Below are positions 9,143-18,091 of a stretch of 64,000 nt of DNA, in pieces. The notes beneath the pieces were generated by a model. The model worked only from the letters and a program-made list of their open reading frames with translations. It was not told where the DNA came from and ran no database searches. Origin of the DNA: Glutamicibacter sp002979865 (GTDB lineage: Bacteria; Actinomycetota; Actinomycetes; Actinomycetales; Micrococcaceae); assembly GCF_050030965.1 (NCBI RefSeq), contig NZ_CP188297.1, forward strand, positions 2,604,001 to 2,668,000, in the 5' to 3' direction. Made by a program: the position numbers and the translations under genes. Within the stretch, counting starts at the first letter, position 1; every line of letters begins with the position of its first letter.

Positions 9143-10684
9143 ATGTCCGTAACTTTTAGCGCCCTCGGCGTGCCCGAATACCTGTCGAAGGTCCTTGCTG
9201 CCAGCGGAATCGAAGCCGCTTTCCCGATCCAGGAAGCCACCTTGCCTTCGACCTTGGCCGGCGGCGACGTCCTGGGCCGCGGCCAGACCGGCTCCGGCAA
9301 GACTTTGGCCTTCTCGCTGCCCCTGGTAGCCCGGCTGGCAGATCGCCCACAGCGCCGCAAGGCCCGTTTCCCACGCGCGCTGATCATGGCTCCAACCCGT
9401 GAACTGGCGACCCAGATTGCCAAGACCGTTGACCCCTTGGCAAAGGCCGCAGGCCTGCGTACCACCGTGATCTACGGTGGCGTGGCCCAGAGCCGCCAGG
9501 AAAAGGCCATGAACGAGGGCGTGGACATTGTCATCGCCTGCCCGGGCCGCCTGGATGACCTGATCAAGCAGAAGGTCGTGGACCTGTCCCAGCTGGAAAT
9601 CTCCGTGCTGGATGAAGCCGACCACATGGCCGACATGGGCTTCCTGCCTGTAGTTCGCCGCATCATGGACCGCATGCCAACCGGCATCCAGCACATGCTG
9701 TTCTCCGCTACCTTGGACAACGGTGTGGACAAGGTGGTCAAGCGCTACCTGAGCAACCCGACCATTCACTCGGTGGATGCACCCAAGGCCGCTGTGAACA
9801 CCATGGAGCACCACGTCTTCGTCATCGGCAACGATGATAAGAAGGACCTGATCCGCGTTCTGGCCCAGGGCACTGCCCGTCGCATCATGTTCATGCGCAC
9901 CAAGCACCACGCCAAGAAGATGGCGCTCACCCTGTCCAAGGCTGGCGTTCCGGCGGTAGACCTGCACGGTAACCTCTCGCAGAATGCCCGTGACCGCAAC
10001 CTTGCTGCTTTTGCTTCAGGCGAGGCGAAGGTTCTTGTCGCCACCGACGTAGCCGCTCGTGGCGTGCACGTTGATGGTGTGGAGCTGGTTGTCCACGTTG
10101 ATCCACCAGCAGAGCACAAGGCCTACACCCACCGCTCCGGCCGTACCGCACGTGCGGGTTCGGATGGAACTGTAGTGACCATCTGCACCCCTGATCAGCA
10201 GGGCGACGTTTCGACTTTGCTGAAGCAGGCCGGACTGAAGGTGCCTTTCGAAAAGGTCAACCTGAATTCTCCGGTTGTGGCCAAGGTCGTCGGCGAAGTT
10301 GCCGAGCCGGTTGCCTACGTTGCTCCGGTTCAGCAGAAGCGCAATCCTGCCAAGAGCAAGCCTGCCGGTGAAGGTGCCGGCCGCGGTGGCCGCGGCCAGC
10401 GCCCGGCGCGTGGCGCCAAGCCAGCTGCCGAAGCCCAGGGCCGTGGCGGCGAACGCCGCCGTACGGAACGTGACGGCGCTAGCCAGGGCGAGCGTCCAGC
10501 GCGCAGCGCCCGCGGTGCGAACTCCGACCGTCCAGCCCGCGGCGCACGAGGTGCCAACGCTGAACGCCCGTCGAGCCCTTCGCGCTCACCGCGAACCGGC
10601 GGCCGCAATGCCGCTGGCGGTGCAACCGGTGGCCGTTCGCGTGGCCCGCGTCGCGCATCGAGCCCAGCTGGTCGTGGCAACTAG
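9143..10684 (+). CDS. DEAD-box ATP-dependent RNA helicase with basic RGG-like tail
   Basis: This is a 513 aa RNA helicase that unwinds RNA duplexes during ribosome assembly, mRNA decay or cold adaptation. The helicase core has Walker A GQTGSGKT from residue 47, PTRELATQ, the DEAD box at 157-160, SAT, and HRSGRTARAG in motif VI. From about residue 400 the protein turns into a low-complexity, Arg/Gly/Ala-rich tail with repeated RPARGARGAN-like units that should bind RNA. ATG 9143 is chosen because it has GAGAGAAAG upstream. A TTG two codons earlier is possible. CsdA- or RhlE-type function cannot be separated on sequence alone. Confidence 0.9.
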   Translation: MSVTFSALGVPEYLSKVLAASGIEAAFPIQEATLPSTLAGGDVLGRGQTGSGKTLAFSLPLVARLADRPQRRKARFPRALIMAPTRELATQIAKTVDPLAKAAGLRTTVIYGGVAQSRQEKAMNEGVDIVIACPGRLDDLIKQKVVDLSQLEISVLDEADHMADMGFLPVVRRIMDRMPTGIQHMLFSATLDNGVDKVVKRYLSNPTIHSVDAPKAAVNTMEHHVFVIGNDDKKDLIRVLAQGTARRIMFMRTKHHAKKMALTLSKAGVPAVDLHGNLSQNARDRNLAAFASGEAKVLVATDVAARGVHVDGVELVVHVDPPAEHKAYTHRSGRTARAGSDGTVVTICTPDQQGDVSTLLKQAGLKVPFEKVNLNSPVVAKVVGEVAEPVAYVAPVQQKRNPAKSKPAGEGAGRGGRGQRPARGAKPAAEAQGRGGERRRTERDGASQGERPARSARGANSDRPARGARGANAERPSSPSRSPRTGGRNAAGGATGGRSRGPRRASSPAGRGN

Positions 10685-10709
10685 GCGCTGGCACTAATCC
10701 TTGCGGAGT

Positions 10710-10748
10710 ACTCCCTCGCATCCATCCCAATGGATGCGGGGGAGTTTT
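10710..10748 (+). terminator. intrinsic terminator of the helicase gene
   Basis: A stem of about 14 bp (ACTCCCTCGCATCCA with TGGATGCGGGGGAGT) is followed by TTTT, 25 bases after the stop. Confidence 0.88.
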
Positions 10749-10875
10749 GCGTTATACCCGGGAAATTGCGCGTCAAAAGTTTAGCTCCGCTGATTGATCC
10801 CTCCTCGACTAGGCGATACATAGGATTGAAGCAACGAGTCGCCGATTAACCATCACCGCTTCAGGAGCACCAGCC

Positions 10876-11349
10876 ATGATTGAATCCCTGCAGAACTTCG
10901 CCGCGTCCTTCCCAGAACCGCTACAGTTCTTGGCTGTTGCTTTGCTAGCTGCCATTCCGCTGATCGAGTCCTACTTTGGTTCGGCCATTGGCGTGGTCAT
11001 CGGTGTTCCGGTGGTTGCTGCCATCGCCACCGCCGTGATCGGCAACGTGATTTCCATGCTGTTGTTCGTCAACAGCGCCCACGCCGTGCGCAACAAGGTT
11101 CGCAAGGGCAAGGACTCGGAGAAGAAGGAACGCAAGTTCGAGAAGCTGCGCCGAGCTTTCGATAAATACGGCATTGCCGGGGTGAGCCTTCTGGGGCAGA
11201 CCATCCTGCCTTCGCAGGTGACCTCGGCTGCCTTGGTCTCCTTCGGCGCCAATAAGCAGAAGGTGATCATCTGGCAGATCATCTCGATTATCTTGTGGGG
11301 CACCGCGTTTGGCGTTCTGGCTGCCCGGGGAATTAGCCTGATGGGCTAA
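10876..11349 (+). CDS. small multidrug export-type membrane protein
   Basis: This is a 157 aa integral membrane protein of the family annotated as small multidrug export proteins. Two hydrophobic hairpins (about residues 15-75 and 110-155) flank a strongly basic cytoplasmic segment near 75-100 (VRKGKDSEKKERKFEK). The conserved PLIESYFG region and the later LLGQTILPSQVTSAALVSFG resemble DedA-like re-entrant segments. A real role in drug export is weakly supported for the family as a whole. The start has the ribosome-binding site CAGGAG. The gene stands alone between two terminators. Confidence 0.75.
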   Translation: MIESLQNFAASFPEPLQFLAVALLAAIPLIESYFGSAIGVVIGVPVVAAIATAVIGNVISMLLFVNSAHAVRNKVRKGKDSEKKERKFEKLRRAFDKYGIAGVSLLGQTILPSQVTSAALVSFGANKQKVIIWQIISIILWGTAFGVLAARGISLMG

Positions 11350-11370
11350 CCGGAACTCGCTGAAAGCGAA

Positions 11371-11402
11371 CAAGCCGTCCTCGAACCAACGAGGACGGCT
11401 TG
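11371..11402. terminator. bidirectional terminator
   Basis: A perfect 13-bp stem (CAAGCCGTCCTCG with CGAGGACGGCTTG) lies between convergent genes and should serve both. Confidence 0.88.
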
Positions 11403-11431
11403 CTTTCCAGTGGCTATGGAATGCCAAGGGA

Positions 11432-11650
11432 TTACTTGCGGCGTCCAAAAGCAAAATAGGCGATGGGGCCAAGGAAATTGATCATGCTGGCCGCTGCCCA
11501 TGCCGGCTTTGGACCCTTGACTTGTTCGGCAGGGCGCTTGTACAAATCCCGCAGTGCCGCAACCATCAAGGTCAGCTCGGCAACTGCCGCAGAGGCGACC
11601 GCGATCTTTCCGCCCGGTGGCAGATCCTGGAACTTGCGCTTCGTTTCCAT
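11432..11650 (-). CDS. PLDc_N domain small membrane protein
   Basis: This is a 72 aa protein with a basic N-terminus, one helix around residues 15-35 and a second at 48-66 ending in AYFAFGRRK. The P-A-W-x6-N-x-L-G-P-I-x-Y-F-x-F-G-R-K pattern is the phospholipase D N-terminal (PLDc_N) module found as stand-alone small proteins in actinobacteria. No enzymatic residues are present; it is probably a membrane scaffold or unknown accessory protein. The upstream 250 bases are shared with the dnaK control region. Confidence 0.75.
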   Translation of the reverse strand: METKRKFQDLPPGGKIAVASAAVAELTLMVAALRDLYKRPAEQVKGPKPAWAAASMINFLGPIAYFAFGRRK

Positions 11651-11772
11651 GAGGTGGCTCCTAGCTGCCGCTTTTCCCGCCCGCTGGAAGCGTTGAAAGC
11701 GGATGAATGAAAAATTTTTTCAGGACGGGAATTATTCTCTCACCACCGCAGTTGAAATGAGCAGAACGCAAA

Positions 11773-11793
11773 GTTGAGTCACCTTCGCTCAAG
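11773..11793 (+). promoter_or_regulatory. HAIR operator 1 (HspR site) upstream of dnaK
   Basis: GTTGAGT-N7-GCTCAAG matches the HspR inverted repeat consensus CTTGAGT-N7-ACTCAAG with two mismatches. It lies just upstream of the -35 element. Confidence 0.85.
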
Positions 11794-11798
11794 TTGAT

Positions 11799-11826
11799 TT
11801 GACAGCCGAAAGTGGCTGAGTAAACT
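11799..11826 (+). promoter_or_regulatory. dnaK promoter (-35 TTGACA, -10 TAAACT)
   Basis: The -35 element TTGACA (11799-11804) and the -10 element TAAACT (11821-11826) are separated by 16 bases. The promoter sits between two HAIR operators, and the second operator overlaps the -10. Bound HspR would block RNA polymerase. Confidence 0.8.
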
Positions 11827-11845
11827 TGAGTGCAGAACGCTCAAT
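11825..11845 (+). promoter_or_regulatory. HAIR operator 2 (HspR site) overlapping the dnaK -10
   Basis: CTTGAGT-N7-GCTCAAT matches the consensus with two mismatches in the right half and overlaps the promoter -10. Confidence 0.88.
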
Positions 11846-11899
11846 GAGGATAAATGTCCTCAGCGTTAGTACTTTCAACCAAGGCAAAGGAGAGCCATT

Positions 11900-13753
<1,854 letters not shown>

Positions 13754-13766
13754 GGAGTTTAGGAAT

Positions 13767-14348
13767 ATGTCCGAGGCAAAGGACCAGAACGAGAACTCCG
13801 GCCAGGAGCCGGAGAACCAGCCAGAGGCCGCCAACGAGCAGCCAACCGCTGACGCCCTGGGTCAGGCCGAGGCGATCCTGAACGAAGCTGCTGCTGGCGC
13901 TGAAGCCGATTCGGCGCAGCCGGAAGAGGCCGGTGCGGTGGAAACCGAACTGCGCAACGACCTGCTGCGCCTGCAGGCCGAATACGTCAACTACCGCAAG
14001 CGCGTGGAACGCGACCGGGCCGTAGCGCGTGAAAACGCCGTGCAGTCCGTGCTCAACACCCTGCTTCCGGTGCTTGACGACATCGATGCGGCGCGAGCCC
14101 ACGGCGACCTCGCCGACGGCCCGTTCGCATCGATCGCCAACAAGCTGGATGGAATTCTGGCTCAGCATGGCCTGGAGCGCATCAACGAGGCCGGCGTGGA
14201 ATTCGACCCGAACATCCACGAAGCCCTGCTTCGCCAGGCTGTTGACGAGATTCCAGCCGACCACGTGGGACAGGTGCTGCGCACCGGTTACCGCAAGGGA
14301 ACCATCATCCTGCGTGCAGCTCAGGTGCTGGTAGCAACCGGCGAATAG
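13767..14348 (+). CDS. grpE: nucleotide exchange factor GrpE
   Basis: This is a 193 aa co-chaperone that releases ADP from DnaK. An acidic, low-complexity N-terminus (residues 1-65) is followed by a coiled coil around LLRLQAEYVNYRKRVERDR and the C-terminal beta domain with VGQVLRTGYRKGTIILRAAQV. The start ATG at 13767 lies 13 bases after dnaK and has TAAGGAG upstream. A longer in-frame opening inside dnaK is not needed. It is the second gene of the heat-shock operon and is followed by a stable hairpin. Confidence 0.96.
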   Translation: MSEAKDQNENSGQEPENQPEAANEQPTADALGQAEAILNEAAAGAEADSAQPEEAGAVETELRNDLLRLQAEYVNYRKRVERDRAVARENAVQSVLNTLLPVLDDIDAARAHGDLADGPFASIANKLDGILAQHGLERINEAGVEFDPNIHEALLRQAVDEIPADHVGQVLRTGYRKGTIILRAAQVLVATGE

Positions 14349-14368
14349 CCACGAATAGCACAATCGAT

Positions 14369-14402
14369 ACTGCCCACTGCCGAGTCTTCGACAGTGGGCA
14401 GT
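14369..14402 (+). other. intercistronic hairpin between grpE and dnaJ
   Basis: A perfect 11-bp inverted repeat (ACTGCCCACTG with CAGTGGGCAGT, 12-base loop) follows the grpE stop. No T-run follows, so partial attenuation or an RNA-processing or stability element is more likely than full termination. Confidence 0.7.
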
Positions 14403-14433
14403 GTCGAATTGGCACTGAAAGGATGGGGCCCTG

Positions 14434-15408
14434 ATGGCAAGTCAGGACTGGATCGAAAAAGACTTTTACGCCATTCTGGGCGTCTCCAAGGACGCCAGCG
14501 AGGCGGACATCAAGAAGGCGTACCGCAAGCTTGCGCGCAAGTACCACCCGGATACCAACCAGGGTGATGCGGCCGCTGAAAAGAAATTCAAGGACATCTC
14601 CGAAGCCAACTCGGTGCTTTCGGACAAGGAAGAGCGCGAGCAGTACGACGCGATCCGCGCCATGGGCGGCGGAGCGCGATTCTCTGCTGGTGGCGGACCG
14701 GGCGGCCCCGGCGGGCAAGCCGGCTTCGAGGACATCTTCTCCAACCTCTTCGGAGGCGGCGGAGCGGGCCCACGTGGCCGCGGCGGGCAGCCGGACTTCT
14801 CCGACCTCTTCGGTGGTGGCGGCGGTTTCGGTGGCGGCGGCTTCGGCCAGAGCGCACCACCGCGCAAGGGTGCTGACCGCACGGCGAGCACCACGATTTC
14901 CTTCTCCGGATCAATTAAGGGCACCACCATTGGCCTGCGCGAGCAGAATGGCGAGGTCATTGACGTGCGCATACCGGCGGGCATCAAGGATGGCCAGTCG
15001 GTGCGCGTGCGCGGCAAGGGCCAGCCTGGTGCTGCCGGCAACGGCGACCTGCTGGTCAAGGTCAAGGTCAGCGAGCACCCGTTCTTCAAGCGCGAAGAGA
15101 ACAACATCCGCATCCACGTGCCGGTGACCTTCGCTGAAGCGGTGCTTGGAGCAAAGATCCACGTACCGACCCTGGACGGGGATTCCGTTGCGGTGAAGGT
15201 TCCCGCTGGATCCAACTCCGGGCGCACCTTGCGTCTGAAGGGCCGCGGCGTGAAGACCTCCAAGGCCACCGGCGATCTGCTGATCGTCCTGGATGTCGCG
15301 ATTCCGCAGAACCTCTCGGATGCTGCAAAGAAGGCCGTGGAGGACTTCGCATCAGCCACCGAGGGCGAGGATCCACGAGTGGATTTGGCTGCCAAAGCCA
15401 AGCTCTGA
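14434..15408 (+). CDS. dnaJ: DnaJ co-chaperone lacking the zinc-finger domain
   Basis: This 324 aa Hsp40 stimulates DnaK ATPase activity. An N-terminal J domain (residues about 10-75, with the HPD motif in KYHPDTN) is followed by a very Gly/Phe-rich linker (about 80-150). Two C-terminal beta-sandwich domains follow directly. There are no CXXCXGXG repeats, so it is a class B (CbpA-like) protein. This differs from DnaJ1 of the equivalent operon in Mycobacterium and Streptomyces, which has a zinc finger. The ribosome-binding site AAAGGATGGGG precedes the ATG. It is the third gene of the HspR-controlled operon. Confidence 0.94.
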   Translation: MASQDWIEKDFYAILGVSKDASEADIKKAYRKLARKYHPDTNQGDAAAEKKFKDISEANSVLSDKEEREQYDAIRAMGGGARFSAGGGPGGPGGQAGFEDIFSNLFGGGGAGPRGRGGQPDFSDLFGGGGGFGGGGFGQSAPPRKGADRTASTTISFSGSIKGTTIGLREQNGEVIDVRIPAGIKDGQSVRVRGKGQPGAAGNGDLLVKVKVSEHPFFKREENNIRIHVPVTFAEAVLGAKIHVPTLDGDSVAVKVPAGSNSGRTLRLKGRGVKTSKATGDLLIVLDVAIPQNLSDAAKKAVEDFASATEGEDPRVDLAAKAKL

Positions 15409-15421
15409 ACCCAATAGGCTG

Positions 15422-15461
15422 TCTTCCCTGCCCCGTCATCGAATTGGCTGGGCAGGGAAGA
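15422..15461 (+). other. intercistronic hairpin between dnaJ and hspR
   Basis: A perfect 12-bp stem (TCTTCCCTGCCC with GGGCAGGGAAGA, 16-base loop) lies after the dnaJ stop. It has no T-run after it and may lower read-through into hspR. Confidence 0.7.
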
Positions 15462-15521
15462 TAGACTCGAAGGCAATAGGGACCGAATCCAAGGTCCTTG
15501 CAGAAAGGTGGTAGAAGCAAC

Positions 15522-15950
15522 GTGAACGGGGAGTACCTGCGACCTGTCTTCGTCATTTCCGTCGCCGCGCAACTTGCAGACATGCATCCGCAGACGCTGC
15601 GCCAGTATGACCGCATTGGTTTGGTTTCGCCCAGCCGCCAGAGCGGAAAGCAACGCCGCTACTCGCAGCGCGACGTATCACTGTTGCGCCAGGTGCAGGC
15701 CCTGAGCAAGGAAGGCGTCTCGCTCGAGGGCATCAAGCGCATCCTGGACCTGCAAGATCAAGTCGCCTATCTGCAAACCGAAGTCAATGGGCTTCGCCAA
15801 GAACTTTCCGCCGTACGCCAGGGCCAATCTCGCATCTTCGCTGCGGGCACCGCTGGAGGCGACATCGTTTCGTTGGCTAGGGGCATGCGCCCTGAACGCC
15901 GTGAACCGACCGTGACGCTGTTTACCGCGCGCCGCGCTATCGGACGCTAG
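15522..15950 (+). CDS. hspR: heat-shock repressor HspR (MerR family)
   Basis: This is a 142 aa MerR-type winged-helix repressor of heat-shock genes. Residues about 8-60 (VFVISVAAQLADMHPQTLRQ, RRYSQRDVSLLR) form the DNA-binding domain typical of HspR, followed by a coiled-coil dimer helix (LQDQVAYLQTEVNGLRQEL). In related actinobacteria DnaK acts as co-repressor, giving feedback control. Its predicted sites are at 11773, 11825 and 20693. GTG at 15522 is chosen because AAGGTGG lies 10 bases upstream. The stop shares a CTAG with the convergent acetyltransferase gene. Confidence 0.95.
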   Translation: MNGEYLRPVFVISVAAQLADMHPQTLRQYDRIGLVSPSRQSGKQRRYSQRDVSLLRQVQALSKEGVSLEGIKRILDLQDQVAYLQTEVNGLRQELSAVRQGQSRIFAAGTAGGDIVSLARGMRPERREPTVTLFTARRAIGR

Positions 15951-16525
15951 ATCCGTCCGTGCCGGGCCAAGCGCGCTTCCAATTGGGTGCGCGCGGCAGG
16001 CCATTCGTGCGGGAGTATTGAGAACACCACCGTATCGCGCAGGGTGCCGCTCTTTGGATCATATTTGTGATTGCGCAGCACGCCATCCTGCTTGGCGCCG
16101 AGCCGTGCAATCGCGGCGCGTGAAGCGGCATTGTGCCAGTGCGTGCAGAAAGCCACTGAATAGCAATCCAGTTCCTCGAAAGCCCGGCGCAGCAGCATGA
16201 ACTTGGCAGCTGGATTGATCCCGGTGCCTTGGGCTGGCATGGCCAGGAACGTTGAGCCGATTTCCACGCGGTGATTTGCCGCGTCGATATTCAAGTAAGT
16301 CGTGGCCCCCACCGCTTTGCCGGTGGACAGGTCGATGATCGCAAAGGGAGCCATCTCGCCAGTTTCCTGCAATGCCAAGCGGCGCTGGATATCCAAGCGC
16401 ATGGATTCGGCCGATGGAGTGGTAGCAAACCACGCTTCATCCAACTGGCCGTTGGCTGCGAGCTGGATCAGATCCGGGGCGTGGTCCATTGACAATTGTT
16501 CTAGCCGCACCCCGGCATAGTCCAT
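15947..16525 (-). CDS. GNAT family acetyltransferase (RimJ/RimL-like)
   Basis: This protein of about 192 aa has an Acetyltransf_3 fold: IGSTFLAMPAQGTGINPAAK is the acetyl-CoA binding stretch and HWHNAASRAAIARLGAKQDG the conserved C-terminal Asn region. The substrate is probably an N-terminal amine or a small molecule. An in-frame ATG at 16582 would lie inside a perfect 18-bp hairpin that looks like the trmB terminator. The ATG at 16525 (protein start MDYAGVRLEQLS) is therefore preferred, although neither has a strong ribosome-binding site. It is tail-to-tail with hspR. Confidence 0.78.
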   Translation of the reverse strand: MDYAGVRLEQLSMDHAPDLIQLAANGQLDEAWFATTPSAESMRLDIQRRLALQETGEMAPFAIIDLSTGKAVGATTYLNIDAANHRVEIGSTFLAMPAQGTGINPAAKFMLLRRAFEELDCYSVAFCTHWHNAASRAAIARLGAKQDGVLRNHKYDPKSGTLRDTVVFSILPHEWPAARTQLEARLARHGRI

Positions 16526-16562
16526 TCTCGGAGCTTGGGCGTAGTGCAGACTTTGCGCAGAA

Positions 16563-16605
16563 GAAGAGGCCATGGAATCCATCCTAGGGATTCCATGGCC
16601 TCTTC
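16563..16605 (-). terminator. 18-bp perfect inverted repeat downstream of trmB
   Basis: The arms at 16563-16580 and 16588-16605 are perfect 18-base reverse complements with a 7-base loop. It lies 19 bases past the trmB stop, with a pyrimidine-rich tail in the minus direction. It overlaps the first possible ATG (16582) of the acetyltransferase. Confidence 0.75.
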
Positions 16606-16623
16606 AATGCTTTATTTCGGCGA

Positions 16624-17481
16624 CTAGCCGATGCGGGTGTACGCCAGATCGAAGACCAGACGACCAGCCTTGAGCGCCTTGCCTTCGAAGCTGGTCAGGA
16701 TCCGGCGCTCGAAACGCGGGGCCCAGCCACCCTGGGCATCTGTGAATTCTGGCTCGGGGTCGAAGCCTTCCATGCCCTCGCGGCGCACCTTGGTCAGGTT
16801 GCTCTCAGTGCCGGACAGATTGCCATGATGCTGGTTCTCGAAGTCCGGATGGGCTTCGAGGACTTCGCGCATTTGCTCGGCGTAGTTGGACCAGTCGGTG
16901 GCCAAGCGCAGGGTGCCTCCCGGCTTGAGCACGCGGGAGACCTTGTCCAGGAACGAGGCCTTGATCAGGCGACGCTTATGGTGGCGCGGCTTGTGCCATG
17001 GATCTGAGAAGAAGATCCAGATCTCATCGGCGCTGTTCTCGTCCAGCATGACATCCAGAACCTCTGGGGCATTGGCCTGCACTGCGCGGACGTTGGTGAT
17101 GCCGAAAGACTCGACCTTCAGCATCAGCTGGGCCAGGCCCGGACGGTAGACCTCAACGGCGAGGTAGTTGCGCTCGGGATCATCCTTGGCGGCGTTGGCG
17201 ATGCATTCGCCCAGGCCGGTGCCGATCTCCACGATCAGCGGTGCGGTGCGTCCGAAAGCCTCGGCAGGATCGAGCTGGAAGTCATCGGCAACCGAAGTGT
17301 CGGCGATCTTGCGGGGCGGCTCAATGACGTACTGATCGGCATTGCGCTCCCAGGCGCTGGCACGGCGGCCCTGCAGGCGGTTGCCGCGGCGCACGAAGGA
17401 TACCGGCTCGGCACGGAAAAGGTCTGGGTTCCTAGGGGCAGTGCCGTGGGCTGGGCGCTGCTGCTCGCTCGATTCGCTCAT
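16624..17481 (-). CDS. trmB: tRNA (guanosine(46)-N7)-methyltransferase
   Basis: This 285 aa SAM-dependent enzyme makes m7G46 in the tRNA variable loop. VEIGTGLGECI is the SAM-binding motif I, and IWIFFSDPWHKPRHHKRRL is the TrmB signature with the catalytic Asp-Pro-Trp region. A poorly conserved N-terminal extension of about 60 residues precedes the fold, as in other Micrococcaceae. ATG 17481 (MSESSEQQ) is chosen because AGGAT lies upstream; the frame remains open for another 36 codons. It is divergent from yccF. Confidence 0.92.
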   Translation of the reverse strand: MSESSEQQRPAHGTAPRNPDLFRAEPVSFVRRGNRLQGRRASAWERNADQYVIEPPRKIADTSVADDFQLDPAEAFGRTAPLIVEIGTGLGECIANAAKDDPERNYLAVEVYRPGLAQLMLKVESFGITNVRAVQANAPEVLDVMLDENSADEIWIFFSDPWHKPRHHKRRLIKASFLDKVSRVLKPGGTLRLATDWSNYAEQMREVLEAHPDFENQHHGNLSGTESNLTKVRREGMEGFDPEPEFTDAQGGWAPRFERRILTSFEGKALKAGRLVFDLAYTRIG

Positions 17482-17607
17482 GATGATTAATCCTATCCGA
17501 GCAAGCTGCTTCGATGCTTGCCGAACGGTAGGGGATTGGACACCCCTAGAAGAAAATCGGGGGGATCCCCGATGGAGTAAAACAGGCAAAAGACAGAGAA
17601 TATAACC

Positions 17608-18018
17608 ATGACTGATTTAGTGCGCGGTATTCTCAACATTATTTGGCTGCTTTTCGGCGGCCTGTGGCTGGCCTTGGGCTACGTGTTGGCAGGCATCATC
17701 TGCTGCGTGCTGATCGTGACCATTCCATTCGGCATCGCCTCGTTCCGCATTGCCGGCTATGCGCTGTGGCCGTTTGGCCGCACCGTGGTCGACAACGGCC
17801 CGGTAGGCGCGTTCTCCACCCTGGGCAACATCATCTGGATCATTTTTGCTGGTATCTGGATTGCCGTTGGGCACGTGGTAACCGCGATCCCGATGTTCAT
17901 TTCGATTATCGGCATCCCGCTGGGGATCGCAAACTTGAAGATGATCCCGGTTTCCCTGATGCCTCTGGGCAAGGTCATTGTGCCTTCGGACTATTTCATC
18001 GGCGGTGTTCGCCGCTAG
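17608..18018 (+). CDS. YccF domain membrane protein
   Basis: This is a 136 aa membrane protein made of two YccF repeats, each a pair of hydrophobic helices. The repeats are IPFGIASFRIAGYALWPFGR (about 35-55) and IPLGIANLKMIPVSLMPLGK (about 102-121). The family is common in bacteria, and its members are often annotated only as inner-membrane proteins of unknown function. The gene stands alone, divergent from trmB, and ends at a strong terminator. Confidence 0.85.
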   Translation: MTDLVRGILNIIWLLFGGLWLALGYVLAGIICCVLIVTIPFGIASFRIAGYALWPFGRTVVDNGPVGAFSTLGNIIWIIFAGIWIAVGHVVTAIPMFISIIGIPLGIANLKMIPVSLMPLGKVIVPSDYFIGGVRR

Positions 18019-18031
18019 GCTGCGCCAAGAC

Positions 18032-18075
18032 AGCGAATGGCTGCCAACCCTTGATGGGGTTGGCAGCCATTCGCT
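18032..18075. terminator. bidirectional terminator yccF / terC
   Basis: A perfect 19-bp stem (starting AGCGAATGGCTGCC) with a 6-base loop is followed by TTT. It lies between convergent genes. Confidence 0.9.
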
Positions 18076-18091
18076 TTATGTACGAACCTGA

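Noticed and set aside
14680..14860. GGC-rich repeats in dnaJ.
   Set aside because: They encode the Gly/Phe linker of DnaJ, not a mobile or repeat element.
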